Notes under the pieces: generated by a model
What the model was told of the DNA's origin: nothing
The model's input: only the letters and a program-made list of their open reading frames with translations
Database searches by the model: none
Translations under genes and position numbers: made by a program
Shown here: piece by piece, positions 18,079 through 26,600 of the stretch
Layout of the letters: the number at the start of each line of letters is the position of its first letter
Numbering within the stretch: the stretch's first letter is position 1
Source: Pseudomonadota bacterium
Lineage (GTDB): Bacteria; Pseudomonadota; Alphaproteobacteria; Sphingomonadales; Sphingomonadaceae
Assembly: GCA_023416515.1 (NCBI GenBank)
Contig: JAEZHP010000183.1
Span: 6,214 to 70,213 of the forward strand
Reading direction: 5' to 3'
Length of the DNA stretch: 64,000 nt

Positions 18079-18270
18079 CTCGCCGTCTCCCCTTTGTGGC
18101 GATGCTGTACAAGGACGCGACACGAACGAGGCCGATGCGGCGGATAGCGGATTGCCGGCTGATCCCCCCGAACGGCGGCAAGTCTAACCAGCAATTCGGA
18201 CCCTGTCACCCGATCCGATGTGGAGGGCGATGCGGCAAGCTGCGGGACTTCGCCATTGATTGCGTTTGCG

Positions 18271-18291
18271 GTTTTGCCCATAGTTTTGCCC
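18271..18291 (+). promoter_or_regulatory. Direct repeat upstream of the multiheme operon
   Basis: GTTTTGCCC occurs at 18271-18279 and again at 18283-18291, one 12-base period apart, about 50 bases before the first cytochrome start in the 261-base divergent spacer. A nearby GGCGC...GCGCC hairpin (18305-18322) ends 17 bases before the ATG. These could be regulator or 5'-UTR elements; no regulator is identified. Confidence 0.3.
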
Positions 18292-18339
18292 GCACGTGGG
18301 AGTTGGCGCTTCATCAGGCGCCTTGTGCATGGGGGTCGG

Positions 18340-19803
18340 ATGGGGGGCAGCCGTAACATCGCGGTCGGCTTGGCGGGAGCCGCCCTCGCAATGCTCGCGG
18401 GCTTTTCCCTGTTCATAGCCGCGGACGGCGCCGGTGCTGCGACCCAGCAGCAGCCGCTCGCCGAAGGCACGTTCGTCGGGGTCGCGACCTGCGGCGGCAC
18501 CACCTGCCACGGCCGAAGCGTTCCCAACCGAAGCCCGGGCAGCCCCGGCACGGGACTCGAGGGCGTGGTTCGCCAGGACGAGCTGATGATCTGGCAGGAC
18601 CCGGCCAGCGCTGCCGGCGCCCACAGCCGCGCTTATGCGGTTCTCGAGGACGACCGTTCCGAGCAGATCATGCAGCGTCTTCGCTCGAGCAACAGCGCCG
18701 ACTGGCGCAACGCGTCGGCGAGCAACGAGCCGCGCTGCCTCGGCTGCCATTCGACCGCGGGCAATCCGTCGGGGGGCGCCGCCTACCGCCCGGCAACCTT
18801 CCGCTCCGAAGGGGTCGGCTGCGAGTCCTGCCACGGCCCGGCGGCGCGCTGGCTTACGTCGCACTACACGGTGCGGGGCGATCACGCCGCCAACCTCGCC
18901 CGCGGCCTTCGCAGGCTCGAGGACCCGACCGTCCGCGCCAATGTCTGCCTCGACTGCCATTTCGGCAACCAGCCCCGCGAGCAGTTCGTCAGCCACGAGA
19001 TGATGGCCGCCGGCCACCCCCGAATCTCGTTCGAGCTCGACCTGTTCACCACTCTCCAGGCCCACCACAACGAGGATGCGGACTACGAGCAGCGCAAGAC
19101 CCGTGTCAGCAATGCGCAGGTTTGGGCGATCGGCCAGTCCGAGGCTCTCAAGCGCTCGCTCGACCTCTATCTCAGCGAGCGCGGGCGACAGGGCATCTTC
19201 CCGGAATTCTATTTCCTCGACTGCCACTCCTGCCATCGACCGATAAGCGACGATCCCAACCCGCACCTTCGCCGCGAAGAGTTCAACCTCGCCCGCCGCA
19301 TCCCGCGCGGCGTTCCGCCCTACAATGACGAGAACATGATCATGCTCGCCGCCGCCGCCCGGGTCGTCGCCCCGCGCGATGCCGCCGAGTTCGACGCCGC
19401 GAGCTCCGACTTCCACGCCGCGATGGGCTCCTCGTCCGGCAACGCGCAGCGAATGGTCGCCGCCGCCCGCCGCCTTCGCCAGGAAGCCGACGATCTCGGC
19501 CGGCGCTTCGCCCAGGCGCCGCTTGACCGATCCCATATCTTCGCGATCATCGACGCGATCACCAGCCGTGCGATCAGCGAGCGCTACACCGATTATGCCG
19601 GAAGCGTTCAGGCGGTGATGGCGACCGATACCCTGCTGTCCTCGCTGGTTGCGTCGGGCGACGTCAGCCAGCAGTCGGTTGCCGGAATCCGCGGCGACAT
19701 CAACAGCGCCTACCAGGCGGTCCGCGAGCCCAATTCCTACGACCCAGCCAATTTCCGCGCGAGCCTCGGCCGCGCCGCAGCGGCGATCAGAAGGCTCCGA
19801 TGA
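18340..19803 (+). CDS. Pentaheme c-type cytochrome (c554-like)
   Basis: A 487-residue exported multiheme cytochrome. A signal peptide or anchor (IAVGLAGAALAMLAGFSLFI) is followed by heme-binding motifs at residues 51 (CGGTTCH, an expanded CX4CH), 133 (CLGCH), 161 (CESCH), 203 (CLDCH) and 295 (CHSCH). The layout resembles cytochrome c554-type tetraheme proteins. The C-terminal ~180 residues are helical and heme-free. The ATG at 18340 is chosen because it places the signal peptide at the N-terminus. It is the first gene of a tightly coupled plus-strand operon; its stop overlaps the next start. Likely a periplasmic electron carrier feeding the outer-membrane components. Confidence 0.88.
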   Translation: MGGSRNIAVGLAGAALAMLAGFSLFIAADGAGAATQQQPLAEGTFVGVATCGGTTCHGRSVPNRSPGSPGTGLEGVVRQDELMIWQDPASAAGAHSRAYAVLEDDRSEQIMQRLRSSNSADWRNASASNEPRCLGCHSTAGNPSGGAAYRPATFRSEGVGCESCHGPAARWLTSHYTVRGDHAANLARGLRRLEDPTVRANVCLDCHFGNQPREQFVSHEMMAAGHPRISFELDLFTTLQAHHNEDADYEQRKTRVSNAQVWAIGQSEALKRSLDLYLSERGRQGIFPEFYFLDCHSCHRPISDDPNPHLRREEFNLARRIPRGVPPYNDENMIMLAAAARVVAPRDAAEFDAASSDFHAAMGSSSGNAQRMVAAARRLRQEADDLGRRFAQAPLDRSHIFAIIDAITSRAISERYTDYAGSVQAVMATDTLLSSLVASGDVSQQSVAGIRGDINSAYQAVREPNSYDPANFRASLGRAAAAIRRLR

Positions 19804-21773
19804 ACCGCGCCACATCGACGATCGCCATTGCCGCAACGCTGCTCGCGACCTCGTGCGGCGGCGGGGGCGGTTCGATCCCCGCTCCGCCGCCAACCCAGAC
19901 GCCCTCCCCCACCCCGACTCCGACTCCGACCCTGTTCGCGGTCCCCGCCCAGCGTTCGCTCAGCGTCGCCGACATCCAGCAGATCCTCGCCCAGGGAGTC
20001 GCCGAGGCTCAGGCTCGCGGAATCCGCGCTACCTTCGCCGTCACCGACCGCGTCGGCAACGTGCTCGCCGTGTTCGTGATGAACGGAGCCAACCTCCAGG
20101 TCGACGTTCCCCGCGGTCCCAACGGGAGCACCCACGACCTCCAGGGCGTCGGCAACCGACCCGGCCTCGCCAATGTGCCAGCGGCGGTCGCCGCAGCGAT
20201 CGCCAAGGCGATCACCGGCGCCTATCTCTCGTCGGGCGGCAACGCCTTCTCGACCCGCACCGCGAGCATGATCGTGCAGGAGCATTTCCCGCCCTCCGCC
20301 GTCGCCCGCGGGCTTGAGAGCGGCCCGCTGTTCGGCGTTCAGTTCAGCCAGCTGCCCTGCTCCGATCTCTCCGCCCGGTTCAGCGCCGGCGGCGGCGCCT
20401 CGGCGCTGATCGGACCCAAACGCTCGCCGCTCGGCCTATCCGCCGATCCCGGCGGCTTCCCGCTCTACATGGACGGGGTCGTCGTTGGCGGGATCGGCGT
20501 GTTCGCCGACGGCCTCTACGGCTTCGATCCCGAAGTGCGCGACATCGACCGCGACGACGAAGAGGCGATCGCGCTCGCGGCAAGCGTCGGCTTCGCCGCG
20601 CCGGACTCGATCCGCGCCGAGCGGATCACCGTCGACGGCACCTCGCTCCGCTACAGCGACACGGGCCTCGCCGACCTCCGCAGCAACCCGGCGGCAGCGC
20701 CGACGTTCGCCGCCATCAACGGCGCGGTCGGCGCCCTGACCAGCGTCAACGGCTATTACGACTCTGCCGGCGGAATCCGCCCGGGCACCGCTTACGGAAG
20801 CGAGGCGTCGGGCATCCGCGCGTCAACCGCAGCGGAATTCTCCAACCGCGACGCCTTCGTCCTGACCAATGGCGGCGGCGCCAACCGCTACCCGGTCCGG
20901 CCCGGCACCGAGGGCACGGCTCAGTCGCTCACGGCACCTGAAGTGACCGCGCTTCTCGAAGAGGCCTTCCGGGTGATGAGCGCTGCGCGTGCCCAGATCC
21001 GCCAGCCGCTCGACAGCCGCGCCCAGGTCTCGATCAGCGTCGTTGACACCAGCGGCGCCGTGCTTGGCCTCGTCCGCTCGCCCGACGCTCCGATCTTCGG
21101 AATCGACGTGTCGCTCCAGAAAGCGCGCACCGCGATGTTCTTCTCGAGCATGATTGCTGCGCAGCAATTGCTAGGCAATCCCGACCCCGACGTGTCGATG
21201 TTCGTCGCCAACGCGCGTTCGTTCCTCGGCGATCCGACCGCGCTGACCGGCCGCTTCGCGTTCACCGACCGCGCCAACGGCAACCTGTCGAGGCCCTACT
21301 TCCCGGACGGCGAGGTCGGTCGGCCGCCAGGGCCCTTCTCCCGCCCCATCCAGGAATTCAATCCTTTCTCGACCGGGCTTCAGTCGGCGCTGATCGAGCA
21401 GAACGTGCTTCAACACGTGCTGTTCGTGCTCGGCGCCGGACCAGACACGCCGCAGCAATGCACCCAGAATCCGAACCCGAGCCTGCTCGCGAACGGTATC
21501 CAGATTTTCCCGGGCTCGGTTCCGATCTATCGCGGCAACACCCTGGTCGGCGGCATCGGAGTCTCCGGCGACGGCATCGACCAGGACGACATGATCAGCT
21601 TCCTCGGCACTCACAATGCCAGCGCTCGGGTGGGCTCGATCAACAATGCGCCGCCCGCGATCCGCGCCGACCAGATCGTCGTGCCCAGCGTCAACGTCCG
21701 CCTTCGCTACGTCAGCTGCCCGTTCGCGCCGTTCATTGGCTCGAACGATCAGAATGTCTGCCAGGGAAAATGA
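19800..21773 (+). CDS. Lipoprotein with two GlcG/HbpS-like domains
   Basis: A 657-residue exported lipoprotein: signal peptide with lipobox LATSC (lipidated Cys about residue 19), then a glycine/proline/threonine-rich linker. Two GlcG/HbpS-type domains follow, one from about residue 55 (SVADIQQILAQGVAEAQARG, FAVTDRVGNVLAVFV) and one from about residue 380 (LTAPEVTALLEEAFRVM, ISVVDTSGAVLGLVRSP). HbpS proteins bind heme or sense redox state in other bacteria. Sandwiched by 4-base overlaps between a multiheme cytochrome and an outer-membrane barrel gene, it is probably an envelope-anchored accessory of the electron conduit; that role is inferred. Confidence 0.8.
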   Translation: MNRATSTIAIAATLLATSCGGGGGSIPAPPPTQTPSPTPTPTPTLFAVPAQRSLSVADIQQILAQGVAEAQARGIRATFAVTDRVGNVLAVFVMNGANLQVDVPRGPNGSTHDLQGVGNRPGLANVPAAVAAAIAKAITGAYLSSGGNAFSTRTASMIVQEHFPPSAVARGLESGPLFGVQFSQLPCSDLSARFSAGGGASALIGPKRSPLGLSADPGGFPLYMDGVVVGGIGVFADGLYGFDPEVRDIDRDDEEAIALAASVGFAAPDSIRAERITVDGTSLRYSDTGLADLRSNPAAAPTFAAINGAVGALTSVNGYYDSAGGIRPGTAYGSEASGIRASTAAEFSNRDAFVLTNGGGANRYPVRPGTEGTAQSLTAPEVTALLEEAFRVMSAARAQIRQPLDSRAQVSISVVDTSGAVLGLVRSPDAPIFGIDVSLQKARTAMFFSSMIAAQQLLGNPDPDVSMFVANARSFLGDPTALTGRFAFTDRANGNLSRPYFPDGEVGRPPGPFSRPIQEFNPFSTGLQSALIEQNVLQHVLFVLGAGPDTPQQCTQNPNPSLLANGIQIFPGSVPIYRGNTLVGGIGVSGDGIDQDDMISFLGTHNASARVGSINNAPPAIRADQIVVPSVNVRLRYVSCPFAPFIGSNDQNVCQGK

Positions 21774-23683
21774 TCCTGGGCTCCTCCCTCATCGCGCTCG
21801 TCGCGTCGATGATGCAGCCGCCGGCTGCGGAGGATCGGAATGCGCCGCCGCCCGCGCCCGCCGGGCAGCCCGAACAGGAGCCCGAAGTCGAGCGGCCGGC
21901 AAATACCGAAGGTCTTGGCGAGGATCAGCGGCGCCGCCCCGGCGTTCCCCAGGATGTGCTCGAACCGCCGGTGGAGCAGTTCAACGCGGGCGCGATCCGA
22001 TCGCCGCCGCCGGAAGCCTATCCCACTGACCATATCCCGATCCCGGATCGGTGGCGGCTGATCGACACGCTCGGTTTCGCCCGCGAAAACTATCTCGACC
22101 CCTATAATCAGAACACGCTGAAGGGCGACCGGCCGATCTGCAACCCGGCCGTCGCCGCGACGGACGAACGCCATCGCCGCTCACTCGGCTGCCGGCTGTT
22201 CGACACTTTGGGCCTCGGCGGCGACGACTGGTTCTTCGTCGGAAGCGCGGTCTCCGACACGGTCCTCGAACCGCGCTCATTCCCAATCCCGGTCGGCGTC
22301 CAGACCACCAACCGTCCGGGCAGCCTCGACGTGTTCGGGATCAACGACAGCCTCGTCGCGGCCCAGACGGTCATCCTCAGCGCCGCCCTCATCAAGGGCA
22401 ACACCGCCTACCGCCCGCCGACCGTGGAATACCGCCTGACCCTGGCGGCGCAGATGAACTATGTCGACGTCTCCGAACGGCGCGTTCTCTTCGTCGAGCC
22501 GTCGCGCGGCACCAGCCGCCTCGACACCTGGATCGGAGTCCAGGAAGCCTTCATCGACTATCACTTCCGCGACGTTTCGGACCGCTACGACTTCGACTCC
22601 ATCCGTGTCGGAATCCAGCCGCTCCAGTTCGATTTCCGGGGCTTCCTGTTCAACGACCAGAACCTCGCCGTCCGCCTGTTCGGCAACCGCGACAACAACC
22701 GCTGGCAATATAATCTGATCGGCGTGTGGCGGCTCGAGAAGGACACCAACTCCGGACTCAACGACATCACCGCGAGCCCGCGCAACGACTGGATCATCCA
22801 CGCCAACGTCTTCCGCCAGGACCTGCCCGTCGTCGGCCTGACCAGCGAGGCGAGCCTGACCTGGAACATCAACCGCGAAGGCCAGGATATCCACATCGAC
22901 GACAACGGCTTTCCGGTGCGCCCCGCTTTGTTCGGCGACCTGCGCGGACGCAACTATGACGCCATCTATCTCGGCTATAACGCGGAAGGGCGCGTCGGCC
23001 GGATCAACCTGTCGGCGACGCTGAGCTACGTGTTCGGATGGGAGCAGCACAATGTCTTCACCGGACGGCCGGCGAACATCAGCGGCTATTTCGCGGCGTT
23101 CGAGCCGAGCTACGACTTCAACTGGATCCGCCTTCGCGGCGCCGCGATGATCTCCAGTGGCGACGGCGATCCCTATAACGACACCCAGGCCGGCTACGAC
23201 GCGATCTTCGAGAACCCGATCTTCGCCGGCGCGGACACGAGCTACTGGATCCGCCAGACCATCCCCTTCGCCGGGGGCGCCCGCGCTGTGTCGCTCAACG
23301 GCCGCAACGGAATCCTCGCCAACCTCCGCTCGTCCAAGGAGGAAGGCCAGTCCAACTTCGTCAATCCAGGCACCATGCTTCTCGGAGTCGGCGCCGACTT
23401 CGACATCACTCCGGACTTCCGCTTGTCGGGCAATGCCAACCATCTGTGGTTCCAGCGAACTGAGGTGCTCGAGGCTCTTCGCGTCGAGGGCACCATCCCC
23501 AACGAGATCGGCTTCGATATCTCGGCCGCGGCGATCTACCGCCCCAACTTCAACCAGAATCTGGTCTTCCGCGCGTCCGCCGCGGCCCTGATCCCGACCG
23601 CCGGCTTCAACGACCTCTTCACCAACGAGGGCCGCCACGATTTCTATTATTCAATCCTTCTGAACGCGATCCTGACTTATTGA
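21770..23683 (+). CDS. Probable outer-membrane beta-barrel of the cytochrome operon
   Basis: A 637-residue exported protein with a short hydrophobic N-terminus (MILGSSLIALVASMM) and a proline/glutamate-rich linker. The rest, from about residue 95, is made of alternating amphipathic strands with aromatic girdle residues (WQYNLIGVWRLE, INLSATLSYVFGW) and ends with an aromatic-rich strand (FYYSILLNAILTY). This is the signature of an outer-membrane barrel. By position between two exported multiheme proteins it could be the pore of a porin-cytochrome conduit, analogous to MtrB or PioB, but no sequence link to those families can be shown by eye. The start overlaps the previous stop (ATGA). Confidence 0.75.
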   Translation: MILGSSLIALVASMMQPPAAEDRNAPPPAPAGQPEQEPEVERPANTEGLGEDQRRRPGVPQDVLEPPVEQFNAGAIRSPPPEAYPTDHIPIPDRWRLIDTLGFARENYLDPYNQNTLKGDRPICNPAVAATDERHRRSLGCRLFDTLGLGGDDWFFVGSAVSDTVLEPRSFPIPVGVQTTNRPGSLDVFGINDSLVAAQTVILSAALIKGNTAYRPPTVEYRLTLAAQMNYVDVSERRVLFVEPSRGTSRLDTWIGVQEAFIDYHFRDVSDRYDFDSIRVGIQPLQFDFRGFLFNDQNLAVRLFGNRDNNRWQYNLIGVWRLEKDTNSGLNDITASPRNDWIIHANVFRQDLPVVGLTSEASLTWNINREGQDIHIDDNGFPVRPALFGDLRGRNYDAIYLGYNAEGRVGRINLSATLSYVFGWEQHNVFTGRPANISGYFAAFEPSYDFNWIRLRGAAMISSGDGDPYNDTQAGYDAIFENPIFAGADTSYWIRQTIPFAGGARAVSLNGRNGILANLRSSKEEGQSNFVNPGTMLLGVGADFDITPDFRLSGNANHLWFQRTEVLEALRVEGTIPNEIGFDISAAAIYRPNFNQNLVFRASAAALIPTAGFNDLFTNEGRHDFYYSILLNAILTY

Positions 23684-23684
23684 G

Positions 23685-26600
23685 ATGAGGGTGATGGGGG
23701 CCACGATCGCAGCACGGTTCGGCAAAGTTGCGCTGGTCGCGGCAGCCGTCGTTGCTTCGGCCGTGTTCGGCGCCGCCACTGTCGGTGCGGCCGAAAAGGA
23801 GAAGCCGGTCGTCCGCGACTACAGCCTCGTCCGCGCGGCCCCGGCCCCGCGCACCCAGGACTGGGCCGCCGCGCGCGAGAAGAGCGGCGAGGCGCGCACC
23901 AGCGGCTGCATGTCCTGCCACTTCGACAGCGACGCCCACACCATGCACCGCTCGCCGGCGGTGGTTCTCGGCTGCACCGACTGCCACGGCGGCAATCCGC
24001 GCATCGCCGGCGATCCCAACCTTGCGCATGACGATCCGCGCTACGTTGCCGCGCGCGACCAGGCGCATGTGCTTCCGCGCTATCCGGGCGGCTGGCACTG
24101 GCCGTCGAGCGCCAATCCTGCGCGAAGCTACACCTTGCTCAACATCGAAGCGCCGGAGTTCGTGCGCTTCACCAATCCCGCCGATTATCGGGTGGTTCGC
24201 GAGAGTTGCGGCGCCTGCCATATCGAGATCATCGAAGCCGCCGAGCGGTCGCTGATGTCCACCGGAGCAATGCTGTGGGGCGGCGGCGCCTATAATAACG
24301 GTATCCTCCCCTACAAGAATTACATCACTGGCGAGGCCTATACGCGCACCGGCCAGAACGCCGCGATCATGTCGCCGCCGAACGGCCAGCCGACCGACGA
24401 GCAGCGCGCGCGCGGAGTCCTCGGTGCGCTCTATCCGCTGCCGACCTGGCACGTCTTCCCGCCCGCCGACGTGTTCCGGGTATTCGAGCGCGGCGGGCGC
24501 AACATCGGCACCCAGTTCGCCGAGATCGGCCTTCCAAATCCGTCAGGCTCGATCCAGCGATTGGAGGAGCCTGGACGCCCCGACATCCGCCAGTCGAACC
24601 GTGGCCCCGGAACCGGCCTTCGAGTGGCCATCGCGGTCCTCAACATCCACAAGACCCGCCTCAACGACCCCTACATGTGGTTCATGGGCACCAACGACCA
24701 GCCCGGTGATTATCGCCATTCGGGCTGCGCCGGCTGCCACGTCATCTACGCCAACGACCGCCAGCCGCAGCACAGCCTGACCTACGCCCAATATGGCCGC
24801 GACGGTCAGACCCAGACCTGCGACCCAACGATCCGCGACCTCGCCCAGGACGACGCTCACACCGCGACCCGGGGCCGCGAGCAACCTCTTCCGGTGACCG
24901 GGCAACGCGCCAGCGGTTCGCCTTTGTCCGCGACCTGCGGCGAGGGACGCTCCGACCCACCCGCAACCGACGCGCACGCAAGTCCGGAGCAAGCGACCGG
25001 CCCCGCCCCTGCCGACGAGAACCATGCAGGCATGCGCGAGCGCGGCCATCCGCTTCGCCACGTCTTCACCCGGGCGATCCCGACCGCCCAGTGCATGACC
25101 TGCCACATGCACCAGCCAAACATCTTCCTGAACACCTACCTCGGCTACACGATGTGGGACTATGAGGCCGATGCGGACCTCATGTGGCCGGGGCCCGAGA
25201 ACCGGCTCCAGATGCCCGCCAACCTCAGCCCCGAGGAGCAGCGCCGTTGGCAGGAAACCTACCGTCGTCAGCGCTATCCGAGCGCCAGCCAGGCCTTCGA
25301 GGTGCTCGACCGCAACCCGGAGGGGGCCGCTCCTCGCGGCTTGTGGAGCGACGTCGACTTCCTTCGCGAGGTCTATGAGCAGATCAACCCGCGCGCGCGG
25401 ATGACCCAGTTCGCCGACTATCACGGTCATGGCTGGAACTTCCGCGGCATCTTCCGCCGCGACCGCGAGGGCAATCTCGTCGATGTGCAGGGACAGCGCA
25501 TCGACGTGACCGGGCCGGACGGCCGCCTCGCCAGTCCCGAGGAGATCCAGCGCCGCGAGGTGTTCCAGCGCGACGGCGAGACGCTGTTCCCCGAGGTCGG
25601 CAACAACAACGGCCGCGCGGTCCACATGATGGACATCCACGCCGAGGTGGGGCTTCAATGCGCCGACTGCCACTTCGCCCAGGACAGCCACGGCAACGGC
25701 TTCCTCTATGGCGAGGTCGCCAACGCGATCGAGATCGGATGCCGCGACTGCCACGGCACGGCGCGCGAATATGCCAATCTGCGCACCTCGAACGTCGCGG
25801 CGCCGCCGCGCGGCCGAAACCTCGAGCTGATCCGCAACGAGGATGGCCGGCGGCGCTTCGAATGGATTGAGTGCGGCCAGGCGCAGCAGATGGTTGCCGA
25901 CGCAATCGAGCGCGGCGAGCAGATCCTTCCTCGCCAGCTCACGTGCCCCGACAATCGCCAGGTGCTGATCCAGCGCTCGATCGTCGATCCGAACCTGTTC
26001 TGGGTGGTGAGCCAGGTCCGCGACAGCGTCGACGGCGGGCTACGCGCGCACCCCTGCCAGGAGGAATGGCAGGAGCCGCGAACCACCGGACCCTGCTTCA
26101 GCATGCGCTCGGCCCGCTCCAAGCTGATGAGCGCGAGCAGCGCCGACCGAACCGACGGTCATGCGCCGTTCGGCGAAGGCGTTCCCGACAGCGACCTCGC
26201 CCATCCCGCGGGCGACATGGCCTGTTTCACCTGCCACCTGTCGTGGACGACGAGCTGCGCCGGCTGCCACCTTCCGATCGAGGCCAATTACCGCACCTCG
26301 ATGCACCATTTCGAGGGCGCTCAGACGCGCAACTTCGCGACCTACAACCCGCAGGTCGCGCGGGAAGAGATGTTCCAGCTCGGCCGCCACCAGACGACCA
26401 AGGTCGGCGAGCCGGGACCGAACGGGGAGCCGCGCGGGATCGTCGCTCCGGTGCGATCGACATCTGCGCTGATCCTGTCGTCGACCAACCTCAACCGCGA
26501 GCGGATCTACATCCAGCAACCGCCGATCGCAGCGTCGGGCTATTCCAGCCAGGCCTTCGCTCCCCACTTCCCGCACACGGTTCGGCGGACGGAAACCAAG

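Noticed and set aside
16474..18147. Plus-strand open frame of 557 codons opposite the acetolactate-synthase-like gene
   Set aside because: The product is low-complexity and shadows the ThDP enzyme, whose motifs are intact on the minus strand.
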